This document shows positions 36,603 to 47,391 of a stretch of 64,000 nt of DNA, in pieces. Position numbers and translations under genes: made by a program. Each line of letters opens with the position of its first letter. The first letter of the stretch is position 1. The DNA lies in assembly GCA_973895155.1 (NCBI GenBank), contig OZ316894.1:3720001-3784000 (forward strand), given 5' to 3'. This stretch comes from Marsupella aquatica (Eukaryota > Marchantiophyta). The notes under the pieces were generated by a model, which had not been told where the DNA came from, did no database searches, and worked only from the letters and a program-made list of their open reading frames with translations.

Positions 36603-37524
36603 GCACTTGATAAATTTATTTTGGCTTGGAAAAATCCACACGTGTTGTTTATTTGACATGTAGGAGATATATAAGTTGTGGATTTTACTATATTCATTTG
36701 TCATTTTTCTAGTCCAATATATCACCTTGCCATCTATTCTTTTTTGTATTAGTGTATTAGTAGGATGTGAAAGTTAGGGTTTAGTACCATGAATGAAAGT
36801 TGTGAGTTATGTTGAGATTTGTCACACTTTTGGCAAATGGCCATGGCCCCAGTATCCCTCATTTGCCCTGCCTATGAAGAGTAGCATGCATGGCATGGCA
36901 TTACGGAAGAACCTAGTAGATATAAAAATTGAAACAATTTTCCAAAATTTGACAATACTCCAAAGGGGAATTGAACCCCTCGTGCTGCCATCCAGTAGGA
37001 GTTCCAACCCAGAGGAGGGGGAAGGAGGCACAAGCCAAAGAAACACGTGTAAAGAGTAGCACAAAGAACCCATAAATGACAGTACTAGAAATAAACAAAT
37101 AAATAAACTTAAACAAACACAAGTGAACCTCAACAAGTAAATGCAGAAAGAGGGATGGTTTTTGCCTTGCATCTCCCAAGTTAGGGTTCTTAATGCACTT
37201 GGGAGAAGAAGGAGGCACATGCCAGATAAAAATAATAAAATAGTATGATAAAACAAAGAAAGCATGGAACAATAAGCAAATTCATACTGATGAAAAGATA
37301 ACCACACAACCTTAGAAAACTAAAGGCATACACCAACATGGTGTTTGCTTAGGAACTACTAGGTGGCCTGCACTTGTAGTTGGGAAAGAAAGGGTGGCAC
37401 TTGCAATACAAAGACCCAAAAACTAGTAGAACAAATAACCTAGACATGGAAAATAACTCAAGTGATAAGAACAATGATGAAAAGAAAAAAGTAAAAACAA
37501 CCTCCAAACCTAGCTGTTGTTCAC
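36603..37524. other. Interval between convergent genes of the transposon
   Basis: This is the probable 3' UTR of the transposase followed by AT-rich DNA. On the minus strand, around 36960-36980, ACGAGGGGTTCAATTCCCC resembles a tRNA T-arm/B box. No complete cloverleaf was found. Confidence 0.4.
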
Positions 37525-37898
37525 CAGGTAGCTCCCAAGTGGACTGCCCTGCACTTGTAACTGCTGCCGGGAAGGGTGTTCTATCTGCAAAACTAGCAAC
37601 ATGTGCTAGTTTGCGATAGACAATGTACCTCTGTCTGCGGGGAACAGTTTCAGTGTATGCCCATGCAGCACACATATGAAAAGCCTGAACTGTTGCGGGA
37701 GAAAGAGCCTGGGCAGAGTTGAGGTCAGCAAGGTTTTCGTCAATTGCTGTGCAAAAATTTGGGAACCTAGCAACAATGTCTACATGTCTCAGAAGTCGGA
37801 ATTTCCGACGTCCTGGTGGAGGAACTGGCCATGACAAGCGGTATATGCCATCTCCATAGGATATCAATTCTGCCGGTCTGTTTTCATGCTCGACACTC
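37525..37898 (-). CDS. Probable exon of an unrecognised minus-strand gene inside the transposon
   Basis: The open stretch is bounded by a good acceptor (CATGTTGTAG at the 5' side) and a donor (CTACCTG|GTGAAC). It has protein-like composition: RPAELISYGDGIYRLSWPVP, RLLRHVDIVARFPNF, AFHMCAAWAYTETVPRRQRY, IVYRKLAHVASFADRTPFP. An upstream exon may lie at about 38228-38283 (acceptor CTGTGCAG, ending SMNNLR before GTAAAC). I recognise no family. Its position between the transposase and the right terminal repeat, convergent with the transposase, suggests a second element-encoded protein or a captured host exon. The partner exons and reading start are unknown. Confidence 0.4.
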
Positions 37899-39831
37899 CT
37901 ACAACATGGCCAATTTAAATTCAATGTCATGCAACTATAAACCTAGAAAAGTTGGGCAGGATACTAGTTGTTGTTCAATGAATACATGTTATATCTTAAA
38001 TGAGATAATTAAACAAGACCAAACAACTATTATGCAAGACAGTGCATGATGGAAAGTAAATTGTACACAAACTCATTAAATTTGTGCATGTAAGACCCAA
38101 ATACATGAGAAAAAATAGGGGCAACTTCTATGCATAAAAACAGGCCACAAGCAAAGTAGACATGAGCCAAAATAATTTGAAGGGGAATTAGCAATTTCTT
38201 CAATTTCTTTTGCAAGATAGAGTTTACCTAAGATTATTCATGCTGAGTGACCGGAAGGTCGATGAACAATGACAATACAACTGCACAGCATAAGGACGAA
38301 ATGAATAACATAGTGGGTTGCAAAAGTGACTTGAGCATGCCCTTTCAAAAAAAAACCTCCTAAACAGAAAGAGTGAATTCAAGGCAACCAAATGAGGATG
38401 AGAATGAATGACTATATTCTTTGGTTTGGATCCAGACAACAGACCATGTCGGCAAGGGAATATGGAGAGGAAGAACCAGGATCTGACAAGAAATCTTGTC
38501 TAGTTTGTAGACAGTAGAGAAGCCAGGGAGATCCGCAGGATTTTTGAGAGGGTGATCGGGAGCACTGTTAGAGTTCGTGTGGCCAACTAATTAACCAGTA
38601 CAACATAATGTTCAAGTCAAGCCCTTTTTGTCGTCTACTCGCAATCTAGTGTGCTATTGTTGATGGGTGAGTCTCAAACGAGATTGCAGGCGTTTCTCGG
38701 GTTCTGAGGCTTCTTGTTTTGGAGCTGCAAAATCGAGATCTTTGACAGTGAATTTTGAAGACAGAGACTTCTGGGAAAGTGCAAGACTTGTTCGATCGGG
38801 ACCAAGGCAAGGGAAAGGAAGAACAAGAGATGGATGAAGTTGCAAAGATGAGCGCAGCAGAATAGAGACGGAAATGATGTGAAGTGTAAATCTTGTTCCA
38901 TGAGCACTGTCCTGTTCAGGCTGACCTTTCAATTACAGCAATTATCGAAGTTGCACTAATCGTTTTTATCCGAATTGACTTTCCACCTACTAGCAATTAA
39001 TGAACGGCCGAGGCTCAATGAATGGTGAAACCCAATCAGTAGTGGCACCACCCCGGGGACCACTACAGAGAAAATAAATTAGCGCAGTTGGGTGGACTTA
39101 TTCCCGACGTCTGGGACAAGATCTTGTGAATGGCAAATTGATAGTGTGACATATTCCAATTCTAAAACTTTCTCACAAGTGCAAGACGGGCCTGAAGGCC
39201 GAGCTCATTCAGTATGATGTCCACCTTGCCAGCCGAACTCGTCGAAATATAAACGTGAAGGTAACTCCTACTTCGCTGCTGCCGACAACTGAAGCTTGGC
39301 ATGTGAAATCTCGATCTGTGGATGAACACTCTGCTCATGAAAAGCAGAATTTGCTGCGTAGTAGAATGGGTATGATAATTGCACGACTCGGCTGCTGAAC
39401 AGTTATGTGCAGTAATATTGGTTCATAAGGAGTTCACGATCCATTCTCCACTTGCACAACATGGGCGGAAGAGAGGTGCAGGACACTTCACATATTCAAG
39501 CAATCACGTTCCATGCTATTCAGCAGCATGGGTTCAGGAGAAATGGTCGACTCATGTGGCTGAACACTTGCTGAACACTTGCTGAGCACCGGAGAGCAAG
39601 AATTGCTCGAGTCTGCTATTGACACTCGCGCAGCATGGGCGGAGTGAAGCTGGACCAGGACTTCCAATAACTCTCACGCCCTCCGCAAATCTAGTAGGGA
39701 CACCGAGCGACATTTGCACACCTGACCCGTCCAAAAAGTATCGGCCACACTGACCGGCCAAAAACTGTCGGGGGATGCCCGGAGCTGGACATGCCCTAAA
39801 TTAAGAAACCTGGTGGATCCAGGTTTCTTTG
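37899..39831. other. Right interior and subterminal region of the transposon
   Basis: No gene is resolved; a frame at 38654-38932 (-) could hold a 5' exon of the minus-strand gene. The subterminal part has short direct repeats: AACATGGGCGGA near 39458 and AGCATGGGCGGA near 39632, and a local array of GCTGAACACTT units at 39559-39589. These do not match the left 33-bp repeats. Confidence 0.45.
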
Positions 39832-39850
39832 ATGGACAGTGGCGGTTTAA
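39832..39850. repeat. Right terminal inverted repeat and TTAA duplication
   Basis: ATGGACAGTGGCGGT at 39832-39846 is the exact complement of the left end, followed at once by TTAA (39847-39850). Confidence 0.85.
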
Positions 39851-39939
39851 GACAACTTTGGCTAGCAAAAGAAGCTTTTGTGTTCCTTGTTTGATTTTAT
39901 TGTTTGTTCTACTCAAACTATCATTGTCCTGTTTGGACA

Positions 39940-40270
39940 GGGGGCATCTGAGTCCTTGGGGTACCTTTAGGAGAGGGTGCCTTTGTGGGTGAAATTTTGC
40001 TGGCAATATTATCTTTCTTCACATTGACCAGCTGGTGGCTCTTCGTCATGTCCAGATTGTCTTCATGATATTGGTTTAATGCTTCCTCCCATGCCCATTG
40101 TACCTTCTTTGTGCTGTGCTTCCCACCCCCATATTTTTGTCTTTGCTCTCTTCATGTGACACCACTATGATTCATGAGGAGTTTTGGTTGTCTTATTAGC
40201 CCTGGAGCCCTTCATGGAGAGGATGGTTCTTTAGTTGCCTGACAGACTACCTTGTCTCCTTCAGGTGGGG
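39940..40270 (+). mobile_element. Decayed fragment of the 10.7 kb retroelement family
   Basis: It aligns by eye over its whole length with 11909-12243. Shared phrases include GAGTCCTTGGGGT, CACATTGACCAG / CATATTGACCAG, CTCTCTTCATGTGACACCAC / CTCTCTTCATTTGACACCAC, and GAGCCCTTCATGGAGAGGAT / GAGCCCTTGATGGAGAGGAT. Substitutions favour G/C to A/T and there are small indels, so no frame survives. It corresponds to the region just after the ADD motif. It is a much older copy than the one at 10.7 kb. Confidence 0.8.
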
Positions 40271-40437
40271 ACTACATTAAAATAGCATTAGAATTGCATT
40301 TGGATTAACATACATAGTCCAATTGGGTTGCCAAACTCTCCCACTTAGAGTGATCATAGTCTTTCATTTAGTAGACCCACTAATATTGAAACTAACCATT
40401 GAGGTATATGCTTGATATACCCCAGAACAAAAAGTGT

Positions 40438-40490
40438 TACTTGATGGGATCCTTCAGTGATCCAAACCATTGACACACCTTAAATCAAAA
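40438..40490 (+). repeat. Dispersed repeat pair C, copy 2
   Basis: It matches 24250-24310 in the same orientation (ACTTGATGGGATCCTTCAGT, GATCCAAACCATTGA). Confidence 0.45.
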
Positions 40491-40933
40491 CCCAAAACCC
40501 ATGGAGTTGATTTGGGAGAAACGTTTGGCATGGGGGCTCATCAAGCAAATACCTCATACTATTTGCTGTTAACTGCATTTCTTGCCAATACCAGAAATAA
40601 CTCTTGCTACTTGTTATACATTTACTCTTTGGTCGATCTAGATTTAGTATAGACCTGCAGTGAGTCTAATCATAGTCAAGTGCTTGGTTTAAGGTGAGAT
40701 GAAGATAAAGGGAGAGCTTAGTCTATGGAGACTAGGTTATTTGCTTCCAACGCATCTGGGAACGCATCATGACCCAAGACAAACCAAGATTAGTAAGTTT
40801 TTGTGGAAGAACATTAGGGCATTTTAATCCAATTTGAGAAGCATAAGAATTACAGGGATTTTTTTAACCAAATCTGGAAATGTTTTTAGATTGTAGAGTT
40901 TAGTGAAACTAGTTTGTGTGTTCCAATAATTGT

Positions 40934-41035
40934 AGCCTCAAGAGAGGTGAACTACATAGCTCTTGTGTGACTACTTATGTGTTAAATGTTACTCATGTGC
41001 ATGCTATTGTATGAGTAACAGTTGGTTATGGAACA
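40934..41035 (+). repeat. Dispersed repeat pair A, copy 2
   Basis: GAGAGGTGAACTACATAGCTC ... ATGTTACTCATGTGCATGCT follows the order of 2329-2425. Confidence 0.45.
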
Positions 41036-42207
41036 CTACTCAATAAAAATAATAAGCAATAAATTGTTCTTCGCCAAATCAATTGCTTTATTCATTCTTG
41101 TCCCATTATGGCATCATTAGCTCGTGAGCAAATAGATTTGTTTTTGTCCTGTTGCAAGGAAAAACATTCCTTGCATTATGACTTTTTTCATTGAGGAAAA
41201 GACCCTACATATCCATCACTTTTCTAACAAACTTATAAATTGCATGAAAAATCCAGGAGAAGGAGAGGCAATAGAAAATAAAAAGCTGGGAATCATTCAT
41301 TCAGTCTTCACGTGTCACAATATTAGGAAGGGATATTTATTCTATTCCTTTGGGCACCTTGTTGGTATTATCAAAGCATCATCCCACCCTCCTAACCCTC
41401 GAAACAAAATAATCAGGCATCCCTCAAATCCCCAAAGTCGGTGACTTTTTCCTGTATCTTGTGACTAAATTATTCAAATGCCTCAGAGGCAAGCTCAAAT
41501 GAGGGAAAATACATGGGACCCACCTAACCCACCTAAATGTTTATATATAAATATTAGGTATTGGTATTTGTTCCCCTGATTGTTTTTGTATCATTTTCAC
41601 CAGGAGTTGGGAAGGGAGGATTTTGGCCCTATATAGCCAAGTAAAAAATCACTGGCAATAGGGCTTACCGTTGTAGTGTCATCCTGACTTGTGCAATGAG
41701 TAATAATCATTAAAACTTTATATTTAAGTACATTGTACCCATTATGAAACATCAAAATAATTTTGTGATGCAAAGTGAAGACATTATGAGCCTGTAGATG
41801 TGAACACTGAAGTCACAATGTCTGGATTATTTTTAAAACAAAAAACAAACAAAAACAAGAGAACATGATTGCATTAGGTTTCTGATAGTATTAAAATATA
41901 CATATTAAGTAGAGTGTACACAAACTAATTTACTTGTTTCTTTAAATCTCTCCTCCCATTAGTCATTGTAGGTTGTTGCCAAAGCTCAAGATGACCAACC
42001 ACTAATTAATGTACCTCCACTTAGTCAAGCTTTGAGTATCCCTTTTACAGTGTAAAGCCCAATGCCTTGCATTGGACAGATCGCGTCAAGGTGAGACACA
42101 TATGTCTGGGTAAGACAAAGGACAAGCCAAGGAAAAACTGTCAGGCAAGTTTAAATGGTTAAGGCAAGTGTTAGGATTAACTCTTAGGTCTAGAGTTACG
42201 TCTATAC

Positions 42208-42275
42208 CACAGTTAGGGCTAACCTTAGTCGCAAACTAGGTTAGGTTAGTCATGTTGTGCACTCTATATCCCAAA
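42208..42275 (+). repeat. Dispersed repeat pair B, copy 2
   Basis: CTAACCTTAGTC, AGGTTAGGTTAGTCAT and TTGTGCACTCTATATCCC match 5181-5237. Confidence 0.45.
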
Positions 42276-43663
42276 CAATTTTTGCTTTGATAGGAGGAAC
42301 TCAGGCTCATTGTTATGGACCCATTTGAGAGATAAAAAGAGTTTATGTTGTGGATACTTGGTATGGCCGGTCAGCCTAGAGTGTAACAAAGCTCTTGAAT
42401 GTGTGTTGCTGTGGATGTACCCTCAGGGGGAGGTGAGTCATATATCTCTCTATGTCAACTACTTGATTGCAAGCTTGATCATTGGATTGTTATGGGCATG
42501 CCATTGTGAATGTCGTCTTTGCTTAACACAAAGATGTCAGGATGAGGCAAAGATGCCAAGCAAAGGAAAAGATTGAGACAAGGCAGACATGTCAAGGAGA
42601 GGCACTGAAGGAAATGCTATCGGTTGCTTTGGTGTGTTGTTGTGCTTAACTTATCAAGGGCTTTGTAATTAGTCATGATAAGAGCATTGCTTTGCATCTT
42701 AATTATCGCATGGGTAAGCGCCTCCGCTACCACATTCTTTTCCTTCCTATTTAGGCTTTTGCACTTGCACTAAAGAGACTTACAGTGGTGAGTTCATAGT
42801 CATGTGCTGTTGCTGCGCTCTGCACTACACTACTCCCCGCACTACTCAGCCTGTACTTGTGAGTTTGTATGGCAACACCTGCCTCCCTAGCTGCCAGGCT
42901 TGCACATTGGGTAGTCTGATTTGGTCAGGCCTTGGTTCCGAGCCTCTCCACAAGATTTCATTTAATGTTTTGTCTTGAGCTCTCTGAACACAAAGACGGA
43001 ATGAATGATTGTTGGCCATTATCTCCTGTTCTTGCCATTTTTTTTTGTCTTGCATGACGATGTGGTACAGCCGTCAAGCTTGCCCAATTTCAGTTACATT
43101 TCTCTTTCGTACGTACGATAGAAATTCCATGTAGTCTCTCTCCGTTATACTTTTCCCGCTCACTATTGCTGGATTGTAGGCTGGTCTCTCTGCTGCGGCC
43201 CTGATTATGGGCCGGCTCTGCAATCTTGCTGTATTGTGTGACTAATACCAAAGCAACCCAATTTTGAACCGGAGAAGATAAGTTCCTTCTAAGCTATGAT
43301 GGCCACTCCACCCATTGGTTGCTAGCAAAAGTTATCATATCAAATTATTAAGAATTCTTGAATCGTGACCATCAAAATCTAAGAGGGATGGGAGAAGCTC
43401 ACTCAAATTTATAGCGTTTAGCATGCTTCCTGTCAGGTTCCAGAAGGGCAAACATCACACCAAAACATATCAAATCTGTTAGGATTTGACTTGAGTTCCT
43501 GGATTAGTTAGTTTGGCCTTACAAAGGTTAGTTACCCCTACATTACATTATGATAAGATCCGCTTAGTTTAGACCCACACATCTCGACCCCCTTAGGGTG
43601 TATAGGTTAGAGGGAGTGCATTATCTCCCTGGTTCTTCACATGTACTTTCTTATGAGCTATGT

Positions 43664-44407
43664 ATCCTTTAGGACTTTCTCCTCGTGGTGTCTTGTTGGT
43701 GTAGTGTGAGATTGAGTGCTCTCAAGATCATAGAACACGGCCACAATTGCAAGTAAAACACGAATAGTAGCGAACCTTTGCTGGAAAGGCCATAGCTTCT
43801 TCATAGCCAGAGGGATCTCCATCCTCAATGAGCAAAATAACACCGGGATCATTGTTGTGCTTAGCAACGTGAACACGAGGATCTGCAAAACCACATCTAT
43901 CAAAGGGTGACCAAAATTGGCTCTTGTGGAGAGCCTTGGTTGAGGAACTGCACTTCTACCAGAAGGACTAGTAGCTTCCTCATCATCACCAAGCTCCACA
44001 GTAGCGGGTGCCTCCACTTGTTCCTCCTGATTATCTCGGGGTCGTGACAAACATTCTTTGTCAAAAACAACATTTTTGCTCACAATTGCATTGCAATCGA
44101 CATGATCCCACAATTTATAGCCCTTCTGTCCAGGACTAAAGCCTAGAAAATTATATTTCTTAGACTTGGGATCTAACTTAGACCTGTGTGTTTGTTCAAT
44201 ATGAACATAGGTAGCACAACCAAAAACTCAGAGTCTAGAATAATCAGCAGGTTTCTTATACCATAATCCAAATGGAGTCTGCATTAACTTACTGATACCA
44301 CTTGTAAAAAATTGTCGGCTCCAAACTAGACAACAATATGGAACATTAGAGCACTCAATCTCACACTACACCAACAAGACACCGCGATGGAGAAACTCCT
44401 AAAAGAT
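43664..44407. repeat. Inverted repeat (~59 bp arms) around a copia fragment
   Basis: The left arm 43664-43722, read as its complement, is AGAGCACTCAATCTCACACT, then ACACCAACAAGACACCACGA, and so on. The right arm 44347-44407 reads the same on the plus strand with a few changes (GACACCGCGATGGAGAAACT). The copia pol fragment lies between the arms. Confidence 0.75.
43728..44290 (-). pseudogene. Decayed copia pol fragment (integrase tail to RT start)
   Basis: On the minus strand: MQTPFGLWYKKPADYSRL, a stop where a basic residue is usual, VFGCATYVHIEQTHRSKLD, PKSKKYNFLGFSPGQKGYKL, WDHVDCNAIVSKNVVFDKE, then the acidic linker EELGDDEEATSPSGRS-type. After a frameshift, EDGDPSGYEEAM marks the beginning of the RT region. 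It belongs to a copia lineage different from the 31 kb copy as far as can be compared. Confidence 0.8.
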
Positions 44408-44525
44408 CCTCTCACTCTCTTGGACTTATGGATAGTGAGCCAAGTACAAGAGATGGATTTCTCCATAAAGATCCTCTCACTCTCTTGGACTTATGGATAG
44501 TGAGCCAAGTACAACAGATGGAAAG
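44405..44525 (+). repeat. Tandem duplication, 66-bp period
   Basis: GATCCTCTCACTCTCTTGGA, CTTATGGATAGTGAGCCAAG and TACAA occur twice, 66 bases apart, differing at AAGAGATGG against AACAGATGG. Confidence 0.8.
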
Positions 44526-44580
44526 GACAATGATTCAATAAACAAGTTGACAGAAGTGTTACTGGAGCCCACACATCAAC

Positions 44581-44582
<2 letters not shown>

Positions 44583-44622
<40 letters not shown>
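44583..44622 (+). repeat. (GA)n microsatellite, about 20 units
   Basis: An uninterrupted run of GA dinucleotides. Confidence 0.95.
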
Positions 44623-44625
<3 letters not shown>

Positions 44626-44774
44626 CAGACGACAACATCTCCTCATTAAAAAACTCGTTTGTAGCCATTTGCAGGTATCCAGATTCTAGTCCTGTCTCCT
44701 TCTCTGCTATCGTGAGCTCGAGTGCGCGAGCAAGACCAACCATGAATAGAGACTTGCAGAGGACCCGATGGGAG

Positions 44775-44970
44775 ACCAGGCCTCTGGAGTGAGTAGAGTC
44801 ACTACTACATATTTGGCCAATTTGCCAAGGAGGTTAGGTTTGTTTGCCCCTCAGAGATTTGCCATTCCTAACCAGGCCTGTGGAGTGAGTAGAGTCACTA
44901 CTACATATTTGGCCAATTTGCGAAGCAGGTTAGGTTTGTTTGCCCCTAAGAGATTTGTCATTCCTAACCC
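44775..44970 (+). repeat. Tandem duplication, 99-bp period
   Basis: Two copies of a unit with GTGAGTAGAGTCACTACTAC, ATATTTGGCCAATTTGC and AGGTTAGGTTTGTTTGCCCC, with about five differences. The period is a multiple of three, so one frame reads through both (GVSRVTTTYLANL twice), but no gene signal surrounds it. Confidence 0.85.
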
Positions 44971-45424
44971 ATTGCAACATTTGCAAAACAACACGAGAGA
45001 GAGGAGAGAAGCCAGAAGAAGAAGGTGAGTGATGTGCCCGCAGCTGACATAGCAAGATCCCGGTACGGTGACCAAGATACTCGAAACCAATGGAGGACAA
45101 ATCTCACGCGATGTATCGATTGGGCAAATTAGTACTTTTCAGGCCGTCAATGGTGAACTTTGCAGGTTGGACCTCAGATCCCCCGGCCAAGATTGAAAGA
45201 TGCTCGAACATGTTCGATTGCTGCCAATTCGATCCTTTCTGCGTTGTTCCACACTGTGTTTGACCACCACTGGTATTGAAGGAAAACAAAAGAAGGAAAG
45301 CATGTCTCCATCATGGCTTCTAATTAATTGGGACCAGCCAGTCAGTGCTCGGGCGAGCAGAGGCACCAGCTGACCAGCATCAGCAGCAGAATGATGATCT
45401 GACAGTGGGTGGGAGACGTGCGTG

Positions 45425-45457
<33 letters not shown>

Positions 45458-47391
45458 CGCAGCTTCACCAGTCCCCCATGTCTCCTTTTCCAAATTCCGA
45501 TCTCTCTTTCGACTTAGTCTATTCTCACCACGCCTCCCGGCTGAGGAGGACATGGACCAGGGCAACGGGGGAAAGACTGAGATGAGAGATCGGGACAGAG
45601 AAATCCGGAGAGCAATCACTCACACGCTTGTGCGTGCTGACTGCAGGCAGAATCAGAGTACGTAGGCCATACGAAACTCTGATCCACTCTGATCCACTTC
45701 TCTATTGCTGCATTTGCTGGTCTGAGTTATTATTCATTACGACAGTACCAGCTATGGAGTAGATGATCATAGGTAGGTACATACATGTCCGTAGTTCCGC
45801 GACACGACATAGTGGTGTACATAACACACAACCTGCAGTGGGTAACATACTGGCGAAAAGGTTGCACTTTCTCGTCAGATAATCAGTCAGATTTGCTGCT
45901 CCATTGCATGTGTAGCTAGGTTGACGTTGAAGTGCAAAAGCGAAGGCTATTGCAGTAGCAGTCGCTACAGAATGGTACTGTACTGCAGCTCCCTAGAGCG
46001 AAAGAGCTCCGCCATCCACCATCGTAGGGAGTGGGAGACAGAGAGATGGGAAAGGGAGCTGGTAGGAAGGCAACTTTTTCACCTTTCTATCTTAGATTTC
46101 AGGATGGTCAAGCAGAGGGGAGAGATTATTGTGGTGGGGGCCAACCCGGGACCGAGGAGCGAATAATGAAGGCTTGAATCAAGAGTCCACTCCACTACAC
46201 CGGAGTAGACCGTGAGACCAGAATTTGTGAAGCAATGCCTTTCAAGAGTCGATAGTCACGTATCGCAATGGTTTGGTAGGGCCGTGATTTTAGTGAAAGG
46301 GCCTGGGCAGTTCAGCTCAGGGCGAAGTACGTTACGGCAGCGGAAGGATTGCATTACAATGCTGCACTTTGGGAGACGATTCTACCCAGGGTGGTGCTGC
46401 TGGTGCACATGATTGCGTACTTGCGTGATCGACTAGCAGACAGGTTCAATTGCAATCACGCTGTTGTATCCGATTGGCGACCACAACTGTCGCTGTGTGG
46501 TGGCCAGCTTAGGCTGACGATCAGAATCGTGCAGAATTGGACTCCCTTTCAGATTGTCCATCCCTCATTTTTCTCCACTGCAGTTGGAGAAAATCAGTCC
46601 CGTCGTTGTTGCGTGTGTACAACATGTGAGGCAACTTTCCATATTTTGCGGAACATTTTCTTCCAGGTTTTCATGTACTTGCCACCCTAAACTGTGAGCA
46701 GATTCAGGTTATATTTTGGAACGTTCCGTTGCATCTACATGCGGAATGGCTGAATTTGCTGCATTTTTGGTCCATTTTCCCCGTCCCTCATTTCGCGAAT
46801 GCGAGCATTTTCTCTCGTCGCATAGCATAATAATCGGGTTCAATCCATGTGCAAAATCTTATCCGTTTCATTGCTACCTCTTGCCAGTAATTACCGACTC
46901 ACAACGAACTCACATCACCGCTATTCATCCTTCCGTGAATAGCGCTATCAGCCAATGGAAGGGCGAAACAAACATATTTAATTCTAGTCTAGATAACTAA
47001 ATTCTGAACTAAGTCATTTGACCCTGGCTGAGAACCGCAGCCTATTCAAATGCTGAACAAAGATACTTGCTTCTAGTTTAAATAAAAGAATTTGCCAATC
47101 GAAGGGCTGAATAAAGATATTTGATTCTGGTAGTATACAGAACTTGACGTCAAGCCATCTGTCACTCACGATTGGGTAGCCAAAAGGAATGTCGGTGATC
47201 CTGAGCCGCCCTTGACTGATTGATGGTTGGTCTCAACCATCAATCCACAAATGGGCTAGGCAATTCCCGACAGCAATTTGGTAAATAGGCATTGATCTTT
47301 TTACGGGGACGAGCTTTTGTGAGTCACTTATAGACCATATCATTGGTTCAGCTGGTCTCTGTTGGGATGCAGTCGGTCCTCTCATCTCCAT
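44971..47391. other. Intergenic region, no gene recognised
   Basis: It holds an (AG)n run near 45425-45451 and G+C-balanced DNA without a convincing frame. Short frames (for example 45345-45665 and 46349-46690) lack domains and splice logic. A promoter or 5' leader of an unmodelled gene near 45.3-45.7 kb cannot be excluded. Confidence 0.5.

Larger units (their letters stand above)
25056..39846 (+). mobile_element. Kolobok-like TTAA DNA transposon, 14.8 kb with nested copia
   Basis: The element is bounded by perfect 15-bp inverted repeats, ACCGCCACTGTCCAT at 25056-25070 and its complement at 39832-39846, with TTAA on both sides. Inside lies a spliced transposase gene (28286-36602, + strand) with D, D and E candidates, plus a probable minus-strand exon at 37525-37898. 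Removing the 4,560-bp rearranged block, the remaining LTR and one 5-bp duplication gives about 9.75 kb before the copia event. TTAA duplications are typical of Kolobok and piggyBac. The transposase here resembles an animal transposase-like family with a DGRADSPGHSAKxGSYT-type motif that I associate with Kolobok/THAP-type genes. It shows nothing piggyBac-like, such as a C-terminal Cys-rich finger. The superfamily name is therefore inference; the ends and target duplication are seen directly. Confidence 0.75.
40271..43650. other. AT-rich region, no gene recognised
   Basis: It contains second members of dispersed pairs C (40438-40490), A (40934-41035) and B (42208-42275). TGTTAGGATTTGACTTGAGT near 43477 looks like the start of a copia LTR, but I could not find its end. 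Confidence 0.5.

Noticed and set aside
36960-37010. tRNA gene on the minus strand
   Set aside because: A good T-arm-like motif exists, but no acceptor stem or anticodon arm could be folded.
37349-37524. Extension of the minus-strand exon to the end of its open frame
   Set aside because: After the donor at 37525 the frame becomes Phe/Leu/Ser-rich and AT-driven, typical of intron.
25056-39850. piggyBac element (also duplicates TTAA)
   Set aside because: The ends do not begin with the piggyBac CCY pattern and the transposase has none of the piggyBac core or Cys-rich C-terminus features.
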